Assembly (NCBI RefSeq): GCF_023218175.1
Contig: NZ_JALPTH010000032.1
Span: 23,037 to 87,036, forward strand
Reading direction: 5' to 3'
DNA: 64,000 nt
DNA from: Streptomyces lichenis
GTDB lineage: Bacteria > Actinomycetota > Actinomycetes > Streptomycetales > Streptomycetaceae
The number at the start of each line of letters is the position of its first letter. Position 1 is the first letter of the stretch. The translations under genes and the position numbers were made by a program. Of the stretch, positions 43,691 through 51,082 are shown piece after piece. Under the pieces are notes generated by a model, which saw only the letters and a list, made by a program, of their open reading frames with translations, was not told the origin of the DNA and made no database searches.

Positions 43691-44802
43691 CCGACCAGAC
43701 CGAAACCGCGACCGGTTCCGCCGTCACCCGTATCCAGGTCGGCGGCACGGCCGGCACCGACGCCTACGAGGTGCTGGTCGGCCGGCAGCTCCTGGGCGAG
43801 CTGGCCGGGCTGATCGGCCCGGGCGCCAAGCGGGTCGCCGTGATCCACCCCGAGGCGCTGGCCGAGACCGGCGAGGCGCTGCGCGCAGACCTCGCCGACC
43901 AGGGCTTCGAGGCGGTCGCCGTGCAGGTGCCCAACGCCGAGGAGGCCAAGACCGCCGAGGTCGCCGCCTACTGCTGGAAGGCGCTCGGCCAGACCGGCTT
44001 CACCCGCAGCGACGTCATCGTGGGCGTGGGCGGCGGGGCCACCACCGACCTGGCCGGCTTCGTCGCGGCCAGCTGGCTGCGCGGGGTGCGCTGGATCGCC
44101 GTACCGACCACCGTGCTCGGCATGGTGGACGCGGCCGTCGGCGGCAAGACCGGCATCAACACCGCCGAGGGCAAGAACCTGGTCGGCGCCTTCCACCCGC
44201 CGGCCGGGGTGCTCTGCGACCTGGCCGCGCTGGAGTCGCTGCCGGTCAACGACTACGTGAGCGGGCTGGCCGAGATCATCAAGGCCGGGTTCATCGCCGA
44301 CCCGGCCATCCTGGACCTCATCGAGGCCGACCCGGCCGCCGCCCGCACCCCGGCCGGGCCGCACACCGCCGAGCTGATCGAGCGGTCCATCCGGGTCAAG
44401 GCCGAGGTGGTCTCCAGCGACCTCAAGGAGTCCGGGCTCCGGGAGATCCTCAACTACGGCCACACCCTGGCGCACGCCATCGAGAAGAACGAGCGCTACA
44501 AGTGGCGGCACGGCGCCGCGGTCTCCGTCGGCATGGTCTTCGCCGCCGAGCTGGGCCGGCTGGCCGGGCGGCTGGACGACGCCACCGCCGACCGGCACCG
44601 CGCGGTGCTGGAGTCCGTGGGGCTGCCGCTCACCTACCGCGGCGACCAGTGGCCCAAGCTGCTGCAGACCATGAAGGTGGACAAGAAGTCCCGCGGCGAC
44701 CTGCTGCGCTTCATCGTGCTGGACGGCCTGGCCCGGCCCACCGTCCTGGAGGGCCCCGACCCGGCCGTGCTGGTCGCCGCCTACGGCGAGGTCTCGGCGT
44801 GA
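43687..44802 (+). CDS. aroB: 3-dehydroquinate synthase
   Basis: 371-residue NAD- and metal-dependent enzyme converting DAHP to dehydroquinate. NAD-binding GVGGGATTDLAGFVAA, the PTTVLGMVDAAVGGKTGIN signature and the metal His region LNYGHTLAHAIEKNERYKWRHG (positions split across the strand) are intact. ATG 43687 overlaps aroK; the stop overlaps aroQ as GTGA. Confidence 0.96.
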   Translation: MTDQTETATGSAVTRIQVGGTAGTDAYEVLVGRQLLGELAGLIGPGAKRVAVIHPEALAETGEALRADLADQGFEAVAVQVPNAEEAKTAEVAAYCWKALGQTGFTRSDVIVGVGGGATTDLAGFVAASWLRGVRWIAVPTTVLGMVDAAVGGKTGINTAEGKNLVGAFHPPAGVLCDLAALESLPVNDYVSGLAEIIKAGFIADPAILDLIEADPAAARTPAGPHTAELIERSIRVKAEVVSSDLKESGLREILNYGHTLAHAIEKNERYKWRHGAAVSVGMVFAAELGRLAGRLDDATADRHRAVLESVGLPLTYRGDQWPKLLQTMKVDKKSRGDLLRFIVLDGLARPTVLEGPDPAVLVAAYGEVSA

Positions 44803-45239
44803 GCCGCCGGGTGCTGGTCCTCAACGGCCCCAACCTCGGCCGGCTCGGCTCCCGGGAGCCCGACGTCTACGGCGCCACCTCCTACGCCGGACTGGTCGAC
44901 GCCTGCCAGACCCTCGGCAAGGAACTGGGCTTCGACGTCGAGGTCCGGGAGACCAACGACGAGGGCGAGCTGGTGCGCTGGCTGCACGAGGCCGCCGACG
45001 GCTCGCTGCCGGTGGTCATCAACCCCGGGGCGTTCACGCACTACTCGTACGCCATGCGGGACGCGGCCGCCCAGCGCACCGCCCCGCTGATCGAGGTGCA
45101 CATCTCCAACCCGTACGCCCGCGAGGAGTTCCGGCACACCTCGGTGATCGCCGCGGTGGCCAGCGGCACGGTGGCCGGCTTCGGCATCGGCTCCTACCGG
45201 CTCGCCCTGCGCGCCCTCGCCGAGGAGCTCGACGGCTGA
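44799..45239 (+). CDS. aroQ: type II 3-dehydroquinate dehydratase
   Basis: 146-residue dodecameric enzyme dehydrating 3-dehydroquinate to dehydroshikimate. It starts RRVLVLNGPNLGRLG, with the catalytic Tyr in PDVYGATSY, and shows INPGAFTHYSYAMRDA and EVHISNPYAREEFRH (catalytic His). With aroB, aroK, aroC and the nearby aroE, the window encodes all steps from DAHP to chorismate except EPSP synthase. Confidence 0.96.
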   Translation: MSRRVLVLNGPNLGRLGSREPDVYGATSYAGLVDACQTLGKELGFDVEVRETNDEGELVRWLHEAADGSLPVVINPGAFTHYSYAMRDAAAQRTAPLIEVHISNPYAREEFRHTSVIAAVASGTVAGFGIGSYRLALRALAEELDG

Positions 45240-45361
45240 CCCGCCCCCCCCGGGCACCTTCCCCGCCCCCCGGCCGTTGCCACCGGTGAAGGGCGGGGAC
45301 GGTACGGTTCGGTGACGGGCCGTCCGAACGGACGCCCGAGTGTCAGCCGTACGAGACGAAA

Positions 45362-46222
45362 GTGGACCGGATGCAGCACGCAGTGGGGGCCCCGCTGCCG
45401 CCGCCCCACCAGCCGGGGTACGCGGCCCACGACTGGGCCGGCCGGCCCGGCCCGCAGCCCGCGACCCCGCCCGGAGTGCCCCTCCCCCCGGCCGGCGTCC
45501 CCGCCCCGCCCCCCGGCCCGGCGCCCTCCGCCCCGCCCCCGCCGCCCGCGCAGCCCCCTGCCTCCCCGCAGTGGACGCCGCCGGCCTCCACCGAGCCCAC
45601 CGGGGACTACCGACTGGCCCCCGCCGCCCCGGTCGCCCTCCCCCTCCCGCCGCCCACCGGCCCGTCCACCGGCACCGCCACCCTCGCCGTGCTGCTGATC
45701 GGCCCGGCCGGCGCGGGCAAGACCACCGTCGCCCGGCACTGGGCGGCCGGCCGGCAGGTGCCCACGGCGCACATCAGCCTGGACGACGTCCGCGAATGGG
45801 TGTGCTCCGGCTTCGCCGACCCGCAGTCCGGCTGGAACGACCAGTCCGAGGCGCAGTACCGCCTCGCCCGCCGCACCTGCGGCTTCGCCGCCCGCAACTT
45901 CCTGGCCAACGGCATCTCCTGCATCCTGGACGACGCCGTCTTCCCCGACCGCCCGGTCGTCGGCCTCGGCGGCTGGAAGCGCCACGTCGGCCCGGGACTC
46001 CTCCCCGTGGTCCTGCTGCCCGGCCTGGAGATCGTCCTGGAGCGCAACGCCGAGCGCAGCGGCAACCGCCGCCTCTCCGACGAGGAGGTCGCCGGCATCC
46101 ACGGCCGGATGGTCGGCTGGTACGGCTCGGGCCTCCCGATCATCGACAACTCCACCTACGACGTGGAGACCACCGCCCGCGTCCTGGACGAGGTCCTGGC
46201 CCGCGCCATCGCCGAGTCCTGA
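45362..46222 (+). CDS. P-loop kinase-like ATP-binding protein with proline-rich N-terminus
   Basis: 286 residues. The first ~100 residues are Pro/Ala-rich (over 40% Pro in places) and surely disordered. The rest is a P-loop domain of the polynucleotide/zeta-toxin-like kinase type: Walker A GPAGAGKT at 114-121, HISLDDVREWVCSGFADP, then ISCILDDAVFPDRP and LPGLEIVLERNAERSGNRR with the likely lid arginines. Substrate unknown; similar proteins phosphorylate nucleic acid ends or small molecules. GTG 45362 and ATG 45371 are both possible starts. It stands alone with a terminator behind it, between the aro operon and the inhibitor gene. Confidence 0.78.
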   Translation: MDRMQHAVGAPLPPPHQPGYAAHDWAGRPGPQPATPPGVPLPPAGVPAPPPGPAPSAPPPPPAQPPASPQWTPPASTEPTGDYRLAPAAPVALPLPPPTGPSTGTATLAVLLIGPAGAGKTTVARHWAAGRQVPTAHISLDDVREWVCSGFADPQSGWNDQSEAQYRLARRTCGFAARNFLANGISCILDDAVFPDRPVVGLGGWKRHVGPGLLPVVLLPGLEIVLERNAERSGNRRLSDEEVAGIHGRMVGWYGSGLPIIDNSTYDVETTARVLDEVLARAIAES

Positions 46223-46251
46223 AGGCCCCGGCGAGGGCCGGGGACGGGGGC

Positions 46252-46286
46252 GGGGTGCGGGTGGCCTTCACGGCTGCCCGCACCCC
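46252..46286 (+). terminator. terminator after the kinase-like gene
   Basis: GGGGTGCGGG at 46252-46261 pairs with CCCGCACCCC at 46277-46286 around a 15-base loop that can partly pair. It begins 30 bases after the stop. Confidence 0.75.
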
Positions 46287-46474
46287 GGCCCGTGTCCGTC
46301 CGCGGCCTGCCCGGCCGGCCTCGGCCCGCCGTCCCGCGAGGCGCTTACCGCGAGGGTTTACCCGGGCTCAACTCCTGGACTGACGAAGTGACCTTGCCCC
46401 GGTGGGAGTCTTCCCTCGGCGCCGCGAAGGGCGGCGGCCGCGGCGGAGAGCCGCGAGAAGGCAGGGGGAAAGAC

Positions 46475-47080
46475 ATGGCAGTCACCAGGAGCCGCGTCGC
46501 CATCGCGGCGGCAGGCGGGTTGCTCATGCTCGCCACGGGCGTGGGCACGGCCGAGGCGGGATCGGCGGCGCCGGAGGCCTCGCGCTTCGCCCGGCAGGCC
46601 GAGTCCGCGCAGCTGACCCGTGCGCAGACCACCGCGCTGCAGTCGGAGGTGAACGGCTATCTGAAGGGGATGGGCGGGACCCAGGTCGCGCTCAACAAGA
46701 TCGACCTCGACGGCAGGGGCGAGGTCCTCGTCGCCCTGCCCGGCGAGGCCCGCCCGCGCGACTTCGCCTCCGGCGACGGGACGCGCGTCGTCGCCGACCC
46801 GTGTCTGGACACTCCGGGCGTGTCGGGGAACTTCTGCGCCTACAAGGAGTCGGGCTTCCGCGGGACCATCATCCGGATGTGGCAGTGCGGGACGAGGTAC
46901 TACGTGTCCACCTGGGGGAGGGGCGGTTCCTGGGTCAACGACCAGACCCGCGGCCTGGAGAGCCGCCGGGCCAGGATGTACAACCCCAACGGCACCCTGA
47001 TCTACCGGACGCCGGTGCCCTACAGCTCGGACTCCACGGGCGACTGGCAGCCCGTCCGCTCCGTCATCCCCTGCGGCTAG
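46475..47080 (+). CDS. secreted protein of the peptidase inhibitor I36 type
   Basis: 201 residues. The N-terminus is a clear signal peptide (TRSRVAIAAAGGLLMLATG, cleavage probably after AEA near residue 28). A ~75-residue propeptide-like segment follows, then a Cys-containing domain: CLDTPGVSGNFCAYKESGF, IRMWQCGTRYYVSTWG and SWVNDQTRG, ending in VIPCG. Four cysteines in that domain could form two disulfides. This is the pattern of streptomycete I36 inhibitors such as SMPI, which inhibit thermolysin-type metalloproteases; the target here is unknown. ATG 46475 has AGGGGGAAAG just upstream. Confidence 0.8.
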   Translation: MAVTRSRVAIAAAGGLLMLATGVGTAEAGSAAPEASRFARQAESAQLTRAQTTALQSEVNGYLKGMGGTQVALNKIDLDGRGEVLVALPGEARPRDFASGDGTRVVADPCLDTPGVSGNFCAYKESGFRGTIIRMWQCGTRYYVSTWGRGGSWVNDQTRGLESRRARMYNPNGTLIYRTPVPYSSDSTGDWQPVRSVIPCG

Positions 47081-47283
47081 GGATCGGGTGACGCCGCGGT
47101 CCGGGCCGGCGGCCTCCGCGGGCCGCCGACCCGGACCATCGCGGCGCGGGGCGCGGCCGGGCGCGGGCGCTGAGGGGCGCGTAGGGGGGAGGGGCGCCGG
47201 GGGAGGGCGCGGGGTGGGGGCGTGTTCCGGGCGGGGTGCGCCCACTCGGACCCGTCCGACCTGCCGGGGCGCCCTGGCGACCG

Positions 47284-47289
47284 TACGCT
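47284..47289 (+). promoter_or_regulatory. -10 box of a leaderless promoter for the M24 peptidase-like gene
   Basis: TACGCT lies exactly 6 bases before ATG 47296, with no ribosome site between. A dense run of G-tracts at 47173-47220 precedes it. Confidence 0.5.
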
Positions 47290-47295
47290 CGACTC

Positions 47296-48402
47296 ATGCC
47301 TGACGTCTTTGCGGACCGCCGCGGGCGGCTGCGCGACCGGTGCGCGGCGGCCGGTTCCGCGGCGGCGCTCGTCTCCCGCCCCGCCAACGTCCGCTACCTC
47401 GCGGGCGGTGCGCCGCCCGGCGCGGTGCTGCTGCTCGGCACCGACGGCGATGCGCTGCTCTGCCCGGGGACGCCCACCGGCGACCCGGTGGAGGGGCGGC
47501 TCGACGAGGCGCTGCGGGTCACCGTGCTGCCCGCCGCGGGGGCCGACCCGGTGGTGGCCGCCGCCGCGCTGGCGCAGTCCTCGGGGGCCGAGGGGCTGGC
47601 GGTGGAGGAGCACCATCTGAGCGTGGCCCGGCACCGGGCCATGTCGGCCGAGGCGCCCCGGGTGCGGCTGACGGACCTGGCGGGCGCGGTCGAGCAGGAG
47701 CGGATCGTCAAGGACGAGGACGAGATCACCTGCCTCCGGATCGCCGCGGAGATCACCGACCAGGCGCTGGGGGAGCTGCTGGAGTCGATCCTGGTGGGCC
47801 GCACCGAGCGGCATCTGGCGCTGGAGCTGGAACGCCGGCTGGTGGACCACGGCGCGGACGGCCCCGCCTTCGCCACCTCGGTGGCCACCGGGCCGCACGC
47901 CGGGCGGCGCGGCCACCGGCCGTCCGACCGGCGGGTGGAGGAGGGGGACTTCCTCTCCGTCTGCCTGGGCGCCGACTACCGCGGCTACCGCTGCGAGATC
48001 GGCCGCACCTTCGTGATCGGCACCTCGCCCGCGGACTGGCAGATCGAGCTGTACGACCTGGTCTTCGCCGCCCAGCGGGCCGCCCGGGAGGCGCTGCTGC
48101 CCGGCACCGAGTACCGCGAGGTGGACCGGGTGGCCCGGCAGATGCTGGACTCGGCGGGGTACGGCGAGGGACTCGCGCCGCTGCTCGGGCACGGGGTGGG
48201 CCTGGAAATCCAGGAGGACCCTCAGTTGGCACCCGACGCCATGGGTAAACTGGACGCTTGCGTGCCGGTCACCGTCGAACCGGGGGTCCACCTCCCGGGC
48301 CGGGGCGGGGTCCGGATCGATGACACGCTCGTCGTGCGCCACGAGGCGGACGGCGGCCCCGAGCTACTCACCATCACGACCAAGGAGCTGCTCGCGCTGT
48401 AG
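47296..48402 (+). CDS. M24B aminopeptidase P-like protein with degenerate metal site
   Basis: 368 residues with the creatinase N-terminal domain (RYLAGGAPPGAVLLLG) and a pita-bread C-terminal domain. Active M24B enzymes bind two metals through D, D, H, E, E. Here the positions read C223 (SVCLGA in place of xVDxGA), E234 (RCEIGRT for xSDxTRT), H299 (GHGVG), E328 (TVEPG) and D342 (RIDD for RIED); the accessory His is Q306. So two ligands are conserved, two are conservative swaps and one is Cys. It may be a pseudo-peptidase or an altered enzyme. The order before efp-nusB is conserved in streptomycetes. Confidence 0.85.
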   Translation: MPDVFADRRGRLRDRCAAAGSAAALVSRPANVRYLAGGAPPGAVLLLGTDGDALLCPGTPTGDPVEGRLDEALRVTVLPAAGADPVVAAAALAQSSGAEGLAVEEHHLSVARHRAMSAEAPRVRLTDLAGAVEQERIVKDEDEITCLRIAAEITDQALGELLESILVGRTERHLALELERRLVDHGADGPAFATSVATGPHAGRRGHRPSDRRVEEGDFLSVCLGADYRGYRCEIGRTFVIGTSPADWQIELYDLVFAAQRAAREALLPGTEYREVDRVARQMLDSAGYGEGLAPLLGHGVGLEIQEDPQLAPDAMGKLDACVPVTVEPGVHLPGRGGVRIDDTLVVRHEADGGPELLTITTKELLAL

Positions 48403-48459
48403 CGCGAACACCGCGGCTCCCGGTCGTCCGCCAGCGTCAGTCCAGGAGATTCCGCAACC

Positions 48460-49026
48460 GTGGCTTCCACGAACGACCTCAAGAACGGCATGGTGCTCAA
48501 GCTCGACAACGACCAGCTCTGGTCCGTCGTCGAGTTCCAGCACGTCAAGCCCGGCAAGGGCCCCGCCTTCGTGCGCACCAAGCTCAAGAACGTGCTCTCC
48601 GGCAAGATCGTCGACAAGACCTTCAACGCCGGTGTGAAGGTCGAGACGGCCACCGTCGACCGCCGCGACATGCAGTTCTCGTACATGGACGGCGACTACT
48701 TCGTCTTCATGGACATGCAGACCTACGACCAGCTGCACGTCTCCCGCGCCGCCGTCGGCGACGCCGCCAACTTCCTGATCGAGGGCTTCACCGCCACCGT
48801 CGCCACGCACGAGGGCGAGGTGCTCTACGTCGAGCTGCCGGCCGCCGTCGAGCTGACCATCCAGGAGACCGAGCCGGGCGTCCAGGGCGACCGCTCCACC
48901 GGTGGCACCAAGCCCGCCATCCTGGAGACCGGCCACCAGATCGCGGTCCCGCTCTTCATCACCACCGGTGAGAAGATCAAGGTCGACACCCGCACCAGCG
49001 ACTACCTCGGCCGGGTGAACAGCTAA
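48460..49026 (+). CDS. efp: elongation factor P
   Basis: 188-residue L-shaped factor that rescues ribosomes stalled at polyproline. Three beta domains are present; domain I carries VVEFQHVKPGKGPAFVRTKL, with the loop lysine at the tip (KPGKGP), and domain III ends YLGRVNS. Proline-rich stretches in neighbouring genes (kinase-like protein, SecD) would be typical EF-P clients. GTG 48460 has AGGAGA before it. nusB starts 3 bases after its stop. Confidence 0.97.
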   Translation: MASTNDLKNGMVLKLDNDQLWSVVEFQHVKPGKGPAFVRTKLKNVLSGKIVDKTFNAGVKVETATVDRRDMQFSYMDGDYFVFMDMQTYDQLHVSRAAVGDAANFLIEGFTATVATHEGEVLYVELPAAVELTIQETEPGVQGDRSTGGTKPAILETGHQIAVPLFITTGEKIKVDTRTSDYLGRVNS

Positions 49027-49028
49027 CC

Positions 49029-49457
49029 GTGGCCGCTCGGAACACGGCCCGCAAGCGCGCCTTCCAGATCCTGTTCGAGGCCGACCAGCGCGACACCTCC
49101 GCGCGGGAGGTGCTCGGGGACTGGATCCGGCACGCCCGGTCCGACGACCGGCAGCCCCCGGTCAGCGAGTACACGATGGAGCTGGTCGAGGGGTACGCCG
49201 ACCACGCGGGCCGGATCGACGAGCTGATCTCGTCCTACGCGGTCGGCTGGACCCTGGACCGGATGCCGGTGGTGGACCGCAACATCCTGCGCCTCGGTAC
49301 GTACGAGCTGGTCTGGGTGGACGGTACGCCGGACGCGGTGGTGATCGACGAGGCGGTGCAGCTCGCCAAGGAGTTCTCCACCGACGACTCCCCGTCCTTC
49401 GTCAACGGCCTGCTGGCCCGCTTCAAGGACCTGAAGCCCTCGCTGCGCAGGGACTGA
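49029..49457 (+). CDS. nusB: transcription antitermination factor NusB
   Basis: 142-residue helical protein that binds boxA RNA with NusE (S10) in rRNA antitermination. NTARKRAFQILFEADQRD at the N-terminus and RNILRLGTYEL then VIDEAVQLAKEFSTDDSPSFVNGLL near the end are family marks. GTG 49029 follows the efp stop by two bases, with its ribosome site inside efp. A 17-bp terminator closes the operon. Confidence 0.97.
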   Translation: MAARNTARKRAFQILFEADQRDTSAREVLGDWIRHARSDDRQPPVSEYTMELVEGYADHAGRIDELISSYAVGWTLDRMPVVDRNILRLGTYELVWVDGTPDAVVIDEAVQLAKEFSTDDSPSFVNGLLARFKDLKPSLRRD

Positions 49458-49473
49458 CCCCTGGACGGCGGCA

Positions 49474-49511
49474 GAACGGCCCGCGGCGCGCTTGCGCGCC
49501 GCGGGCCGTTC
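49474..49511 (+). terminator. nusB terminator, 17-bp perfect stem
   Basis: Arms 49474-49490 and 49495-49511 are fully complementary over 17 bp with a 4-base loop (CTTG). It begins 17 bases after the nusB stop. Confidence 0.92.
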
Positions 49512-49543
49512 TCGTGTCCGCCGGATGGCGGCGAAGACGACGG

Positions 49544-49588
49544 CGCCGGGTGCGGTGAGCGGGTCGAGACCGCTCACCGCACCCGGCG
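49544..49588 (-). terminator. bldD terminator, 19-bp perfect stem
   Basis: Arms 49544-49562 and 49570-49588 pair perfectly over 19 bp with a 7-base loop, about 75 bases after the bldD stop on the minus strand. Together with the nusB hairpin it insulates the convergent genes. Confidence 0.88.
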
Positions 49589-49661
49589 GCAACGTTTCTG
49601 CTGAGGCTGCTGTGACAGCTGTGGTGCTGGTGACAGGAGGGGCGGGACCGGGAGGCCGGTC

Positions 49662-50165
49662 TCAGGCGTCCTGCTCGTGGGCGACGGCCCGGCGGGCGTC
49701 CGCGTCCAGCACGCCCCAGCTGATCAGCTGGTCGGTCAGCACCGACGGCGACTGGTCGTAGATGACCGCGAGGGTGCGCAGGTCGTCCTGGCGGATCGAC
49801 AGCACCTTGCCGTTGTAGTCGCCGCGCTGGGACTGGATGGTCGCCGCGTACCGCTGGAGCGGGCCCGCCTTCTCCGCCGGGACGTGGGCGAGGCGCTCCA
49901 GGTCCAGCACGAGCTTCGGCGGCGGCTCGGCGGCACCGCCGGGCGTCGTCCCCGGCAGCAGCTCCTGCACCGGGACACCGTAGAAGTCGGCCAGCTCGGC
50001 CAGGCGCTGCACGGTCACGGCACGGTCGCCGCGCTCGTAGGAGCCCACCACCACGGCCTTCCAACGGCCCTGGGACTTCTCCTCCACACCGTGGAGGGAG
50101 AGGCCCTGCTGGGTGCGGATGGCGCGGAGCTTGGCCCCGAGCTGTTTTGCGTATTCGCTGGACAT
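49662..50165 (-). CDS. bldD: developmental regulator BldD
   Basis: 167-residue transcription factor that holds Streptomyces in vegetative growth and represses sporulation genes when bound to tetrameric c-di-GMP. The N-terminal HTH (about 1-75) begins SSEYAKQLGAKLRAIRTQQG. The C-terminal c-di-GMP signature RGD-x8-RQDD is intact at 114-116 and 125-128. ATG 50165 has a GGGAGC site before it. A perfect BldD box upstream indicates autoregulation. The gene is convergent with nusB and divergent from the pyr operon. Confidence 0.98.
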   Translation of the reverse strand: MSSEYAKQLGAKLRAIRTQQGLSLHGVEEKSQGRWKAVVVGSYERGDRAVTVQRLAELADFYGVPVQELLPGTTPGGAAEPPPKLVLDLERLAHVPAEKAGPLQRYAATIQSQRGDYNGKVLSIRQDDLRTLAVIYDQSPSVLTDQLISWGVLDADARRAVAHEQDA

Positions 50166-50229
50166 ATAGCTCCCGGGACGCTGTGAACAACTTTGCGGCC
50201 TCGCCGCTCGGCTGGTAACTCACTGTGAG

Positions 50230-50244
50230 GTTACGCAGCGTTAC
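50230..50244. promoter_or_regulatory. BldD operator in the bldD promoter
   Basis: GTTACGCAGCGTTAC fits every fixed position of the published BldD consensus NTNACNCWGNGTNAN, on both strands. It lies 65 bases upstream of the bldD start. A second inverted repeat (GTAAC at 50215 and GTTAC at 50230, around CACTGTGAG) overlaps it. Negative autoregulation of bldD is known in S. coelicolor. Confidence 0.9.
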
Positions 50245-50317
50245 TTGGCCCCGTCAAGCCGGAGAGGTCCTACCGGCTGCCGTCCCCACCCCGGACGGAC
50301 CCCCTCCGACGTGCTGG

Positions 50318-50323
50318 TACGGT
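50318..50323 (+). promoter_or_regulatory. -10 box for the pyr operon
   Basis: TACGGT fits TANNNT; a start near 50330 would give a leader of about 59 bases that contains the PyrR hairpin. Confidence 0.4.
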
Positions 50324-50342
50324 GGGTGGCGCACATCAGACG

Positions 50343-50376
50343 TCCTTTAAGATCCGTCCCGTGAGGCGGAGAAGGA
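50343..50376 (+). promoter_or_regulatory. PyrR-binding RNA hairpin covering the pyrR ribosome site
   Basis: The leader RNA folds with lower stem UCCUU (50343-50347) to AAGGA (50372-50376), upper stem UCCG (50353-50356) to CGGA (50367-50370) and loop UCCCGUGAGG. This keeps the conserved GNGAGG of PyrR-binding loops. The lower stem hides part of AAGGAGG (50372-50378), the pyrR Shine-Dalgarno. PyrR bound to UMP would stabilise it and block translation, as described for mycobacteria. No terminator stem follows, so translational rather than transcriptional control is expected. Confidence 0.8.
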
Positions 50377-50388
50377 GGTCCGCTTCGT

Positions 50389-50967
50389 ATGGACGCGAAC
50401 CAGCAGACCGATGCCGCACGCCCCGTCCTTGAGGGCCCGGACATCGCGCGGGTACTGACCCGCATCGCCCACGAGATCGTCGAGCGCGCCAAGGGCGCCG
50501 ACGACGTGGTGCTCCTCGGCATCCCCACCCGCGGGGTGTTCCTCGCCCGCCGGCTGGCGGAGAAGCTCCAGCAGATCACCGGCAGGCCCGTGCCGGTCGG
50601 CTCGCTGGACATCACCATGTACCGCGACGACCTGCGCATGCGGCCCGCCCGCGCCATCGGCCGCACCGAGATCCCCGCCGACGGCGTCGACGGCCGGCTG
50701 GTCGTCCTCGTCGACGACGTGCTGTTCTCCGGACGCACCATCCGCGCCGCCCTCGACGCGCTCGGCGACATCGGCCGCCCCCGCGCCGTCCAGCTCGCCG
50801 TGCTGGTCGACCGAGGCCACCGCGAGCTGCCGATCCGCGCCGACTACGTGGGCAAGAACCTCCCCACCTCGCTGCGGGAGGCCGTCAAGGTCCAGCTCGC
50901 CGAGGAGGACGGCCGGGACGCCGTGCTGCTCGGGGTGCGCGAGGCCGCCCCGGCCGGCGAACGCTAG
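50389..50967 (+). CDS. pyrR: PyrR pyrimidine operon regulator / uracil phosphoribosyltransferase
   Basis: 192-residue phosphoribosyltransferase-fold RNA-binding regulator. The PRPP motif VVLVDDVLFSGRT is intact, so it should also have UPRTase activity; GIPTRGVFLARRLAEKL and PVGSLDITMYRDDL are family stretches. It senses UMP and binds the hairpin in its own leader. ATG 50389 uses AAGGAGG at 50372-50378. The pyr genes follow in order; the gap to pyrB is 115 bases without a clear terminator. Confidence 0.97.
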   Translation: MDANQQTDAARPVLEGPDIARVLTRIAHEIVERAKGADDVVLLGIPTRGVFLARRLAEKLQQITGRPVPVGSLDITMYRDDLRMRPARAIGRTEIPADGVDGRLVVLVDDVLFSGRTIRAALDALGDIGRPRAVQLAVLVDRGHRELPIRADYVGKNLPTSLREAVKVQLAEEDGRDAVLLGVREAAPAGER

Positions 50968-51082
50968 CCCCCTTCCCGTACCCCCCCGCAGGACGTACGG
51001 ACGGGCCCCCGGCGCGGCGCACCGCGCCCCCGTGTGCCCGCACGCCTCCGCGCACCCTGACGCGAACCTGGAGTAACCCCCG

